Source of the DNA: a candidate division WOR-3 bacterium
GTDB lineage: Bacteria > Hydrothermota > Tepidihabitantia > SM23-42
Length of the DNA: 45,992 nucleotides
Direction: 5' to 3'
Assembly: GCA_011052815.1 (NCBI GenBank)
Contig: DRIG01000055.1
Location: forward strand, 1-45,992
Positions within the stretch are counted from its first letter, which is position 1, and every line of letters starts with the position of its first letter. The notes beneath the pieces are model-generated. The model was given only the letters and a program-made list of their open reading frames with translations. It made no database searches and was not told the DNA's origin. Below are positions 33,443 to 41,770 of the stretch, piece after piece. A program made the translations under genes and the position numbers.

Positions 33443-34771
33443 CTAAGCCGAAGGATGAGGATATAAATTTATATCACTTTCACAGCATGAACTCATAAAA
33501 CCAAGTTTCACGGGTACATCATAAATTCTTTGACCACCCAAAAAAGGATATCGATGATCGCCGTGCAAAGGTATTAACCCCGGCACAATCACTCGCACAA
33601 CACAGAAGCCAGCATCACGAATGTCACAAGTAGTAAGATCGCGATAAAATATATCAAAACCGTGTTTTCGGATTTCCTTGATACAAAATTCCAATATCTC
33701 GCCAGGTTTTTCGTATTGTTTGTTCCTTCTAAAAATCTTTTTTCCTGATTTGTTTTTCTTTAAAAAGGAAAAAGCCTTTTTCACCAGATCGTTTCGACGG
33801 GTATACAATTGTCCATGATCATCAAAGCTTCTTATATTGGAAAAATCGCGCCGGCAATTCCATTTTGGTTCTTTTTGATAAGAATATCGGATCCAGGGGG
33901 GAAGTTGAGAAACTTCAAGTAAAGCTTTTTTTAACGATTCTTCCATTGTTATACGGGTACCACAGCCGACTCCAATAATTTTTCCTATTTCAATCTGCCC
34001 TTCAAGAATAACCATAGCTGTGGGGATTTTTATATCCAATGTAATGTCGTAGAAGGTATATTTGAAATTATTTACACAAAACTTCGATTTAAAAAATTTA
34101 TCAAGCAACCTGAAATTCTGAATATTCAATCGTGGTGGTGTAAGTTTACTCAACCATATAATCGTAAATGCATCACGTTCTATGATTTCATACAGTGCAT
34201 TTAGAAGTGCAAAATCACGGGATGGTCCTGCAGCCAATCCTGTTGAAGTAATGGGGCAAATTGGAATTTCTTCTTTCCGCCGGGAAAACGGAAGGAAAAT
34301 TGTTTGAGCAGGAACAAACACTTCTTCTTTGTTAACAAGTGAAAAAACTTTTACCCAGCTGATACGGCTCTCTTCGGTGAATTTCTTGTAAGGGAAGCCT
34401 TTCAGTTTGTATTGCCTTTCACTGAAGAGCGCAAATTTGTCCGGGTGAACAACATTTGTTCTTTTAGAAAGATTTTTATAACTATCAAAAATCAACTCTT
34501 CTGGATTATATATTGCACAACAATAACGTTCTATCGCCTCTCCGATTGAAGCAATATAAGCGTTTTCTTTTTTGCACCCAGCAGCTCCGCCTCTCTCCGG
34601 GGCTTGATGCAAAAAAAATCTTGATGTATCGGTTTTTTCTGTTCCGAATGAGAAAGTTTCAGGATCAAAATGCTGAGTAAAAGCGGGATAGATACCTTTT
34701 ATAACACCGCTCCGTGAGGAAATCAATCTCTTCGCTTTTTTTATCATTATAGTATAATGAGATTCAGTCAT
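33443..34771 (-). CDS. YcaO-domain cyclodehydratase (SagD-like)
   Basis: The ATG at 34771 is chosen because it overlaps the partner stop by 8 bp and opens directly into family sequence; the frame is open further upstream but that part is antisense-like and lies inside the previous gene. The 442-residue product has the YcaO ATP-site segments SIGEAIERYCC, AAGPSRDFALLNALYEIIER and ITMEESLKKALLEVSQ. It ends CCESDINLYPHPSA, a short version of the proline-rich C-terminus that TOMM YcaO enzymes need. It uses ATP to cyclise Cys (or Ser/Thr) side chains onto the preceding amide. Confidence 0.92.
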   Translation of the reverse strand: MTESHYTIMIKKAKRLISSRSGVIKGIYPAFTQHFDPETFSFGTEKTDTSRFFLHQAPERGGAAGCKKENAYIASIGEAIERYCCAIYNPEELIFDSYKNLSKRTNVVHPDKFALFSERQYKLKGFPYKKFTEESRISWVKVFSLVNKEEVFVPAQTIFLPFSRRKEEIPICPITSTGLAAGPSRDFALLNALYEIIERDAFTIIWLSKLTPPRLNIQNFRLLDKFFKSKFCVNNFKYTFYDITLDIKIPTAMVILEGQIEIGKIIGVGCGTRITMEESLKKALLEVSQLPPWIRYSYQKEPKWNCRRDFSNIRSFDDHGQLYTRRNDLVKKAFSFLKKNKSGKKIFRRNKQYEKPGEILEFCIKEIRKHGFDIFYRDLTTCDIRDAGFCVVRVIVPGLIPLHGDHRYPFLGGQRIYDVPVKLGFMSSCCESDINLYPHPSA

Positions 34772-35834
34772 TTTTATCACTATATACTTCAGCAATAGGT
34801 TCGAGCCACGGAAGTCGAAAACTATCTTCCCTAACACCGCACACCGGGCAGCGGGGAAGTTTAAGGACATCGTGTGTTTCAAAACTGAAATCAATTTGGT
34901 TAACAATAAGATAGCGACTGAAAGTTATTGGCGACTCAAAACCCGTTATGTACTTTATGATTTCCATAATCGCCAAGTTGGCAAGCACTTTATCTAAACT
35001 CTTTAAACACGGCGTATCTTTATTGACTCTTTTTTTTCGAAGGTAATTTTCATAGGCGATATATTCGTCATAAAAATCAAGATTCGCCTTAATACGGAGA
35101 TCTAAACATTTAAAACATGCAGTAAGAAAAGGGACCACGAGTGGACCGACAATACCACTTGCCACACCGTTTTTACGTAAAAAGAAACAAGGTTTTTCGG
35201 TCGTTACAGCAAACTCGTTTACTTCCTCACAAAAGGATGGATCAAAAGCATCCATACAAACAACAATCAGGGTAATTTTCTCACATATTTTTTTATCGTT
35301 TAGATAAATTCGCTGTTTTGAATCTTTTTTATATATTTTCGTCGCCGATAGAAATCTGTTCTCTTTGAGCGCCCGACTGTCATCGCATACAAAAATCTTC
35401 TGAAACCCGGAAGCATATAATGATTCAATCATTTCAAAGGCAAGATTGCCATAATTTACCACACAAATTACGGAATCGGTGATCATCTTTTGCATAACCA
35501 TTGGTTTTTTTGACCATAAACTGAAGAAATTGATTTGATCCCGGAATTTCCTATATTTTCTTTTATTTATTGTTTCTGCATCAATCAGAAAATCCTTCAG
35601 TTTATCAAGTACCAAACTCACTATTTTTCTATTAAGCCGGGTTTTGCTAATTATCTCTTTTATTGTATACTTACCATTCAGATAAGGCAGAATTTTTGTT
35701 AAATAGTCAGCAGATTCGCCTTTAAGTTTGTAGACGAAATCGTCCTCACCGATTCGAATTTGATATTCATTCTTATTCAGTGGAAAAAAGTGAACAAACT
35801 CCTTTATTTGAGGTCGTGTAAATTTTTCTTTCAA
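34764..35834 (-). CDS. E1/ThiF-like TOMM partner protein (SagC/ocin-ThiF-like)
   Basis: The start is TTG at 35834 behind AGAGGAGG. In the 356 residues, 1-90 form a PqqD-like winged-helix peptide-recognition region (YLNGKYTIKEIISKTRLNRK). From about residue 120 comes an adenylate-enzyme (ThiF) fold with a degenerate Gly-rich loop (VVNYGNLAFEMIESL). Zinc ligands are present as C240xxC243 (ACFKCLDL) and C329xxC332 (RCPVCGV). In TOMM systems such proteins bind the precursor leader and present it to YcaO, without ATPase activity of their own. The gene follows the precursor gene directly. Confidence 0.88.
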   Translation of the reverse strand: MKEKFTRPQIKEFVHFFPLNKNEYQIRIGEDDFVYKLKGESADYLTKILPYLNGKYTIKEIISKTRLNRKIVSLVLDKLKDFLIDAETINKRKYRKFRDQINFFSLWSKKPMVMQKMITDSVICVVNYGNLAFEMIESLYASGFQKIFVCDDSRALKENRFLSATKIYKKDSKQRIYLNDKKICEKITLIVVCMDAFDPSFCEEVNEFAVTTEKPCFFLRKNGVASGIVGPLVVPFLTACFKCLDLRIKANLDFYDEYIAYENYLRKKRVNKDTPCLKSLDKVLANLAIMEIIKYITGFESPITFSRYLIVNQIDFSFETHDVLKLPRCPVCGVREDSFRLPWLEPIAEVYSDKND

Positions 35835-35856
35835 GCAGAACCTCCTCTTTAGTTAT

Positions 35857-36056
35857 ATATAGGGAAGATCATATCGGAGGGAATATGCCTAATTCGCTTC
35901 TGAATTGCAGTTACAGTTACAGCAACAGCAACAAAAAACCGGAATTCCTGGAAGCGTTATTTTTGATTCAATGATTTCTAATTCGAGATCTATTTTCTTC
36001 ATAATCATCACCTCCTTTCTTTTGTTAAATCATTCATTCTATGATCTTCCCTATAT
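35857..36056. repeat. 17-bp perfect inverted repeat enclosing the TOMM precursor gene
   Basis: ATATAGGGAAGATCATA at 35857-35873 is the exact complement of TATGATCTTCCCTATAT at 36040-36056. The right arm overlaps the last codons of the M50 gene, and the left arm lies 16 bp beyond the precursor stop. In the minus-strand transcript the arms could pair and loop out the whole precursor frame, a plausible RNase III or stability element. Confidence 0.75.
35889..36002 (-). CDS. Streptolysin-S-like TOMM precursor peptide
   Basis: The 37-residue peptide begins MKKIDLELEIIESKITLPG. Its leader is acidic and helical, followed by IPVF and a core of CCCCCNCNCNSEAN with seven cysteines in nine positions (C24-C28, C30, C32). 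The Cys block after a Pro/Gly hinge resembles SagA and clostridiolysin precursors. GGAGG is 8 bp before the chosen ATG; an in-frame ATG two codons earlier is too close to it. It lies between the protease gene and the E1-like gene of a full TOMM operon. Predicted fate: conversion of the cysteines to thiazoles, leader removal and export. It is absent from ORF calls with a 60-residue cutoff. Confidence 0.92.
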   Translation of the reverse strand: MKKIDLELEIIESKITLPGIPVFCCCCCNCNCNSEAN

Positions 36057-37076
36057 TTTTATCATACGAAAAAATCGAACCAAAAAAATAGTCCAGAAAG
36101 CAATACTCGCAAACCCATATAAAAAGTAAATTATCTGTCTGCTTTTCGTGAAACCGTAATTCCCTTTTTTAAAAAAATGGAGCACATACTCCCTTGTTTG
36201 ATTTAGAAGATGAGTACAATTAAATAATTCAGAAAGTATACTGTGTCCATCATTCGGAAAAAATGGAATAATATTCAGTATGATCTTTATAAATATTCCA
36301 AATAGAATAAAAGATAATAATGGGGAGTGAAAGAAGATAAAATTCACCAGATAAATGGTACTATAGAAAATCGTCTCATAATAAAGTCCTGACGCCCTGA
36401 TTAATAATCGTTCTTTTTTAGAATGCAACCAAACATCCGGACAGGTTATGAAAAATAGTGGTATAAAAAAAAGTAATTTAATACCAAATGACTTCACCTT
36501 AATCCGATAATAATAACATGCCGAGATATGACCGACTTCATGGAAAAATGACGTTATATAAAGTAATAGAATCAATACAACAACATTAGACGCTTGTAAT
36601 CGGATATCCGTCTTACCATATCGAAAATCCATTATTGTATGGAAAAGACAAAAGGCAATTATTAATAAATTTATTACTATTATCCACTTTTTGATAAAAA
36701 ATTTTGTGTATTTAAAAATAACATCAGTAAATTTTTCGACATTTAAATCCAATAAATCGAGGGATAACATAGATTTTCTATTTTCTTTTTCTAGATTAAA
36801 ATTTTTTTCTTCTAATAAATGAAAATCAGCCAGTTTTTTTATAAAAGCAAGCAGCGTCTCTTTATCAATTTCATAATTGAGCTTTTCCTCCGCCAAAGCT
36901 AAAATCTCATCGATAGGATGCATGCCATTCATCTGTTTTAAAATATAAAACTCCGGTGCTTTAAAACGATATAAATTTCCTGAAAGTTCATCCTCAAGAA
37001 GAAAGTACTCCTGTGCCGTCTTTTTAAATTTTATATCGTTTCTCAATTTAGGATATTCAATTTCAGTTAAATTCAT
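36051..37076 (-). CDS. M50-family membrane metalloprotease with a PqqD-like N-terminal domain
   Basis: ATG at 37076 is preferred over TTG one codon earlier; GGGTGAT is upstream. In the 341 residues, 1-95 resemble a PqqD-type peptide-recognition domain (YRFKAPEFYILKQMNGMHPI, ALAEEKLNYEIDKETLLAFI). About six membrane segments follow, with the zinc site HEVGH at 179-183 and NDGH at 275-278 in place of the usual LDG motif. Family members are site-2-type intramembrane proteases. It is the first gene after the sigma-54 promoter and may cut the leader, taking the role SagE plays in streptolysin clusters, or act in immunity. Confidence 0.82.
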   Translation of the reverse strand: MNLTEIEYPKLRNDIKFKKTAQEYFLLEDELSGNLYRFKAPEFYILKQMNGMHPIDEILALAEEKLNYEIDKETLLAFIKKLADFHLLEEKNFNLEKENRKSMLSLDLLDLNVEKFTDVIFKYTKFFIKKWIIVINLLIIAFCLFHTIMDFRYGKTDIRLQASNVVVLILLLYITSFFHEVGHISACYYYRIKVKSFGIKLLFFIPLFFITCPDVWLHSKKERLLIRASGLYYETIFYSTIYLVNFIFFHSPLLSFILFGIFIKIILNIIPFFPNDGHSILSELFNCTHLLNQTREYVLHFFKKGNYGFTKSRQIIYFLYGFASIAFWTIFLVRFFRMIKI

Positions 37077-37112
37077 CAATAATCACCCTTTTAGTAACCG
37101 CAATACTATACT

Positions 37113-37128
37113 TGCAATTTTTGTGCCA
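37113..37128 (-). promoter_or_regulatory. Sigma-54 promoter of the TOMM operon
   Basis: The minus strand reads TGGCACAAAAATTGCA, matching the -24/-12 consensus TGGCAC-N5-TTGC with GG and GC exactly 12 bp apart. The predicted start is about 37102, 26 nt before the ATG of the protease gene. An identical copy lies at 45224-45239. Confidence 0.85.
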
Positions 37129-37166
37129 GAATTTTGTCCTGAAATTTCAAGACTTTTTTCTGGGTT

Positions 37167-37287
37167 TGTGACATTTTTGTCACAGATTTTTTGAAAAAAA
37201 TGGGCTAAAATCGCTCAACGCTTTATTTTACAATACTTTGCCGTTGTGACATTTTTGTCAGTGGTTTTGACATAAAATGTCAAAACC
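37167..37287. promoter_or_regulatory. Three palindromic enhancer-like sites upstream of the TOMM promoter
   Basis: Sites are TGTGACA-N4-TGTCACA (37167-37184), TGACA-N4-TGTCA (37247-37260) and GGTTTTGACAT-N3-ATGTCAAAACC (37263-37287), centred at about -74, -152 and -173. They share TGACA/TGTCA half-sites. This is the usual position of binding sites for a sigma-54 enhancer-binding protein. The activator is not encoded in the window. Confidence 0.75.
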
Positions 37288-37362
37288 CCAAAAATCAGCC
37301 GATTTTGAACAAAGATTTTTAAAATCTCCCGAAATCACAGGGATTATTTCAATCTGCTGCTC

Positions 37363-39477
37363 TTAGAAGTACACCAGATATTTCACCTTAACCGCACCTA
37401 CCTGATTCTGTAATCTAAGACTGCCATTCTGATTTGTGCGATAGTCATTTAAGGCAATGTAGAGCCAGGACTTGGGTTTGAAGTTGTAAGTAAAGAGAAA
37501 GCCAAACCGATTGGTCAAAAATTCCATATCTTTAACTCTCGTCTCCGGCATGGTAAACACAGCTTCGTTAAAAATTCCAAATTTCATCCTGGGTGTAATC
37601 GTAAAATCTATCCTCGGTGTTGCCATGGGCCAGACGGCAATGATAGTATTGGTCGTATCCCACTCAACCCAGAAGTTTGAATTCACTTCTAATGAAACCC
37701 GGGGTATTATTGGCCAATAAAACCCATGATAGGTATTTGCCTGAAAGGCAAGAAAATCCCGGCGATAGTTATAGGAGTAATTAATATTACCACCAAACCA
37801 GAAATCGCAACGTGGACTATTGCCCCAAATTGAAAGATTCATCCCCCGACTTAAATAATCCGTATTTGCCTCATGATACATACCACCACGCAATACTATA
37901 CTGCATCCCCAATTATTCCGAAATTTGGGATTAAATATCAAAAAACCCGATTTTGACCAATCATTTTTCTCGCCCGGCTCCTGGAACAAAGAAAATCCAC
38001 TGCCAAACCAGAGTGTGCTCAATGCACCTTTTTGGTACTGTAAAAATGGTCCACTAAAGATCGTCAGTTCTTTTATCCCGACCCAGGGAACATAGCCGAC
38101 ATCACCAACATCAAATGAGTCATAAATAACCCCAGTACTTGCCATTGTCAAAAAGTTTTTGATAAAACCAAAATAACCTGAAGAGAACGCCCACCCTCTT
38201 TTTTCGCTTTTATCACTCATTGCCGTTTGAATGATGAACTGATTCGGACCTGAACGATACGCACCATCAAAACCAATTGCATAATTATAAGTATCACTAT
38301 TTACTGCTGTACCACTGAAGAGTACCCCTAAGTCTGAAGCAGACAAGACCTTATACTTTGCCCTTAATACACCAAAACCACGAGCCGGCTCAATTAGAGT
38401 ATCATTATGCATTATCCTGTCAGTATATGCACCAAAAAGCCCGTAATTCAATCTTTCTGACTTGCTCGTGAGTTTCAAACCACCAATTATCCGCACTACT
38501 TCACTATTTATTGATTTACCTATCCTCCGCGAATAGAAAATCCTTAAAGGTTTAAAAAAACCTGCGCCCTGACCAAAGTCTGACATCCGAAAGATATCTG
38601 CACCCTCAAGGAAAAACGGCCTTCGCTCATTCAGATAGGTCTCATATTGGGTTAAATTCAAAGTAAATGGATCTGATTCAATCTGGGCAAAGTCAGGGAA
38701 TGCGGTGGCATTGAGTGTCGTCTGAGGTGTAAGGTCCCATTTGAGATTCAGACTACCACTGAATTTGGTATCGGTCTCAATAGTATCCCTGTCACGGCGC
38801 AAAAAACCCTCAGGATAGACTTCAAAATAATAACCCATTGCCTGGGGATTGATATTTTTTAATGTCCCAAATTTTGAAACGAGCATCCCCTCCTTCTGCA
38901 AAACCTCGGTCCAGTAATCGCTCTCCTGATTTGCTGAGATATATCGCTGAAAATTTATTCCCCATTCAGAAAGGCCCTTTTTATAGCGAATGGACTTAAA
39001 AGGGATCTTTATCTCCACTTCATAACGGTCATCATAGACTTTTACTGCGTAATCCCAGACCCCGTTCCAGGAAGTGTCAAATAACCTGCCGTCATCCAGA
39101 ATCCAACCATCTTCATACAAACCACTGATATATACCACAAAACAGTAGGCGGTCGTCTTAATAGCAAATGGGTCTAAATATATCATGACCGCATCGTCAT
39201 TTGAACTTAAGCGGTTCACAGGTTTAATATTCTTTGTCCAGCAACGAAATGCCACATAGAGATTATCTCTATCCTGCCTGAGATAGACCACGGTTTCATC
39301 TGAAGGTGGACTTTTTTCATAAGGAGAACTCTGCACAAAACCACCTGTTGAATCTCCTGTCAACCAGGACTCTTCAATAAATCCATCAATTTTTGGTGTT
39401 TTTTCAATGTATTGAGATATAATAACTTTTTTATTAAGATTTAAAAATAGGAAAGAGAAATATAGCAGATTCAGCAT
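37363..39477 (-). CDS. Outer-membrane beta-barrel protein with a CBM9/DUF5916-like N-terminal domain
   Basis: The 704-residue protein has a short signal-like start (LNLLYFSFLFLN). About residues 25-190 form a carbohydrate-binding-family-9-like domain (KTPKIDGFIEESWLTGD, NLYVAFRCWT, YEVEIKIPFKSIRY). The remainder is a DUF5916-type barrel with many alternating strands, closing in VKYLVYF with a terminal Phe as in outer-membrane proteins. It lies 10 bp after the MFS gene, so the two are cotranscribed. The ligand is unknown; it could be an outer-membrane exit or uptake route for the peptides. A decayed paralogue is at the right edge. Confidence 0.78.
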   Translation of the reverse strand: MLNLLYFSFLFLNLNKKVIISQYIEKTPKIDGFIEESWLTGDSTGGFVQSSPYEKSPPSDETVVYLRQDRDNLYVAFRCWTKNIKPVNRLSSNDDAVMIYLDPFAIKTTAYCFVVYISGLYEDGWILDDGRLFDTSWNGVWDYAVKVYDDRYEVEIKIPFKSIRYKKGLSEWGINFQRYISANQESDYWTEVLQKEGMLVSKFGTLKNINPQAMGYYFEVYPEGFLRRDRDTIETDTKFSGSLNLKWDLTPQTTLNATAFPDFAQIESDPFTLNLTQYETYLNERRPFFLEGADIFRMSDFGQGAGFFKPLRIFYSRRIGKSINSEVVRIIGGLKLTSKSERLNYGLFGAYTDRIMHNDTLIEPARGFGVLRAKYKVLSASDLGVLFSGTAVNSDTYNYAIGFDGAYRSGPNQFIIQTAMSDKSEKRGWAFSSGYFGFIKNFLTMASTGVIYDSFDVGDVGYVPWVGIKELTIFSGPFLQYQKGALSTLWFGSGFSLFQEPGEKNDWSKSGFLIFNPKFRNNWGCSIVLRGGMYHEANTDYLSRGMNLSIWGNSPRCDFWFGGNINYSYNYRRDFLAFQANTYHGFYWPIIPRVSLEVNSNFWVEWDTTNTIIAVWPMATPRIDFTITPRMKFGIFNEAVFTMPETRVKDMEFLTNRFGFLFTYNFKPKSWLYIALNDYRTNQNGSLRLQNQVGAVKVKYLVYF

Positions 39478-39487
39478 CTGAATTTCC

Positions 39488-40720
39488 TTACAAGGTTTTA
39501 GAGTTCGACAAATTATGCTTCGGTATCATCAAGGCTAATAAAAATGCAGCCACAATAGGAAAAGCCGCGAGCATTATCAATGTGCTGATATTAACAAACC
39601 GCGTTAAAAACCCAACAATAACGGAGAACATAATTTGTGCAACCGCTTCCACCCATGAAACAAAAGAAAGTACTGATGCCCTCATATCGTCAGGTATACG
39701 CTCATTTAAAATTCTTGCTCTTAGAGGTGATGAAGTACCAAGTGTGAAATGATAAACTAAAAATGCCATTAACGAAAAAATTGCATTTTGAAAATAGCCG
39801 GTAACAAACAGAGCAACACCACCAAGACTTATAAACAGAGCGAATAATTTTGTATATTCACTTATCCTTGCAAAGAATTTCTTTAATACCCAATTGCCTA
39901 ATATTCCACAGAGTATAAATAATGTAAAAACGCCGCCCAAATATTTGATGTCTTCAGTGTTTAGTTTACTTAAAATTAACGGCTGCCAGTAGATAAAAGG
40001 CACCATTGCAGCACATATAAACAAAACAGTAATTATTAATATCAGCAATATTCCTCGATTCTTAACGGCAAACATTAAGGTAGTTTTAGCATGCATAAAA
40101 AAACTTTTGATACTTTCAGCTTTCACTTTTTCTTTTAATCGGGTGGAGGAAATAGGACTGACCATTAAAAATGTAATTCCAAGGGCGAAATATATTATTG
40201 AAGACAGCAGATAAGGAGCAAACTGAATTATTGGGTAAATCAAAGCGCCTGTAATCCCCCCTACTATTTTGCAGATTGACATTGCTATTCCTAATTCCGC
40301 ATAGAAACTGGACAACCTCTTCTTTATGCCTGAATCAGTAGCGAGAATCCACGCCGTAAACGAACCTGTTGCAAATGCGGTCCCTAATGAACCAATAATA
40401 ATGGCAATAATAAATGAAAAAAAATTGTTAGCAAAGACAATTATAGAACATGAGAAACTTAATAAAAAGTAAGAAATAACAACAGATAACGCATTTCCAT
40501 ATCTATCTGCAAAGATACCTGTGGGAAATTCAGTTAATAAAATCGTAGCGCCTGATACACCACTTAAATAGCCGATCTGCTCTAAGTTTAATCCGCGCGA
40601 GAGATAGAAAATAGTATTAATAGAAAGAGAAAGGGCAACGGCGAAATTGCCTGCACATCTAAATAGAAAATAGAATCTTTCATATTTGCTTCGGCTTTTG
40701 TCAAAGAGATACTGAACCAT
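39488..40720 (-). CDS. MFS transporter
   Basis: The 410-residue protein has 12 hydrophobic segments in two halves. The MFS loop 2-3 motif is FPTGIFADRYGN (residues about 66-77) and GTSSPLRARILNERIPDDMR lies in the second half. It is probably an efflux carrier. It overlaps the SPASM remnant by 20 bp and precedes the OMP gene, so MFS plus OMP may form a two-membrane efflux unit for the RiPP products. This link is inferred from linkage alone. Confidence 0.82.
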   Translation of the reverse strand: MVQYLFDKSRSKYERFYFLFRCAGNFAVALSLSINTIFYLSRGLNLEQIGYLSGVSGATILLTEFPTGIFADRYGNALSVVISYFLLSFSCSIIVFANNFFSFIIAIIIGSLGTAFATGSFTAWILATDSGIKKRLSSFYAELGIAMSICKIVGGITGALIYPIIQFAPYLLSSIIYFALGITFLMVSPISSTRLKEKVKAESIKSFFMHAKTTLMFAVKNRGILLILIITVLFICAAMVPFIYWQPLILSKLNTEDIKYLGGVFTLFILCGILGNWVLKKFFARISEYTKLFALFISLGGVALFVTGYFQNAIFSLMAFLVYHFTLGTSSPLRARILNERIPDDMRASVLSFVSWVEAVAQIMFSVIVGFLTRFVNISTLIMLAAFPIVAAFLLALMIPKHNLSNSKTL

Positions 40721-40901
40721 AATATCTGTCTAACAACCTTTGAGTAGCTAATTTAGTAAGCTGACAGCGATACTCCATAATCTTAGGTGTCTTCCTTGAT
40801 TTGAAAAATTCTCTGGTTATGTAGCAACCACCTTTGCATAAACCTTCTATCTCGCAGTTCTTGCAGGATTCAATATTATATGTTAAATTTTCTTTGATCA
40901 T
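40701..40901 (-). pseudogene. SPASM-domain remnant of a radical SAM peptide maturase
   Basis: The 66 residues carry the SPASM end motif NIESCKNCEIEGLCKGGC followed by a trailing YRC. The radical SAM barrel is missing. The 75 bp between it and the permease stop still read, in another frame, VGESYLPTEFKINISYECES, which resembles the stretch just before a SPASM motif. I therefore read it as the frameshifted tail of a second maturase that was deleted. An independent small SPASM protein is possible. Confidence 0.6.
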
Positions 40902-40975
40902 TGTTTATTAAACCTAGATTCGCATTCATACGAAATGTTGATTTTGAATTCTGTCGGTAAATATGATTCACCAAC

Positions 40976-41770
40976 TTAGCTACTTGCACTACTGTAGCCT
41001 TTCAAACAAAGATAAAAAAGTTTTCTGGAGATAAAAAAGCCAATAAAGATGTAAAAAATTGTAAAAAGAGCTAAAATTTGATAGTTTTCTATCGTCTTCA
41101 ATATCACTGCCGCCGGTAAATTTGCAATTAGTATAACCGGTATTAGAAAAGTAAAAAAGATGCGTGATCCGTTTTTAAAAATACTCGCGGGATATGATGC
41201 ATATCGCAGAAATTCACTTTGCATCCAGTATAAAGCAGTAACCTCAACAAAAAGAAACGACAATAACATTATAGAAAGTCCTAATAAATATCTTAAAATC
41301 ACACCTCCCAGCACAAATATAGTAAACATTATGATCTGTCCAGATGATGGCACTAATTTCATCTGACTTAACGAATGTATAAGAAAATAACACGGTATGG
41401 GTAGCAACAAAAATGATTTCACATCAAAGTATCGTACTGAACAAATGAATTGAACATCAACGGGTTTACACAAAAGATGGTCTAAATCACCCGTGCGAAT
41501 AAGCCTGGGGAATTTGTTAAAGTTCTGTGCAAAGAAAGATTGATAAAGATATATTATAATCTGATTGGTAGCAACCAAGAAATATGTTTGATGAACGCTC
41601 CATCCGTTGATCGTTTTAATATGGTGATAAATTATATCAAAAAAAAGCACAGTAAAAAAGAACCACAGCGTGTTGCTAATAAGTTGTAGTAAAAAATTAA
41701 TCGAAAATTCCATTTCTCTAATAACAGAATTTTTTATAAACCGCCATAAAAGTATTCGGTATTTATGCAT
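40976..41770 (-). CDS. ABC-2 family permease (second subunit) of the radical SAM cluster
   Basis: The 264-residue protein has about six hydrophobic segments and the family motif QNFNKFPRLIRTGDLDHLLCKPVD at about residues 83-106, typical of DUF990-type permeases that work as heterodimers. The ATG follows the previous stop without a gap, with GGAGG inside the previous codons. It forms an exporter with the two genes upstream. Confidence 0.82.
   Translation of the reverse strand: MHKYRILLWRFIKNSVIREMEFSINFLLQLISNTLWFFFTVLFFDIIYHHIKTINGWSVHQTYFLVATNQIIIYLYQSFFAQNFNKFPRLIRTGDLDHLLCKPVDVQFICSVRYFDVKSFLLLPIPCYFLIHSLSQMKLVPSSGQIIMFTIFVLGGVILRYLLGLSIMLLSFLFVEVTALYWMQSEFLRYASYPASIFKNGSRIFFTFLIPVILIANLPAAVILKTIENYQILALFTIFYIFIGFFISRKLFYLCLKGYSSASS

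Larger units (their letters stand above)
37088..37524. repeat. Duplicated regulatory block, copy A
   Basis: It is nearly identical, with about six mismatches by eye, to 45199-45635 at a fixed offset of 8111 bp. It spans the sigma-54 promoter, three palindromes, the OMP stop codon and about 160 bp of the OMP 3' end. Beyond 37524 the OMP copies diverge but remain homologous. Confidence 0.9.

Noticed and set aside
34772-34906. Longer start for the YcaO gene
   Set aside because: The extra 45 residues lie within the E1-like gene and show no YcaO similarity. The ATG at 34771 gives the standard 8-bp overlap.
35905-36129. Plus-strand frame with a poly-Gln stretch
   Set aside because: It is the antisense of the poly-Cys codons of the TOMM precursor (TGT/TGC read as ACA/GCA/CAG registers), has no ribosome-binding site and overlaps the well-supported minus-strand gene.
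37263-37287. Palindrome as a terminator of the OMP gene
   Set aside because: It could fold in the OMP transcript, but it lacks a U-run and shares half-sites and fixed spacing with two other palindromes upstream of a sigma-54 promoter, so enhancer sites fit better.
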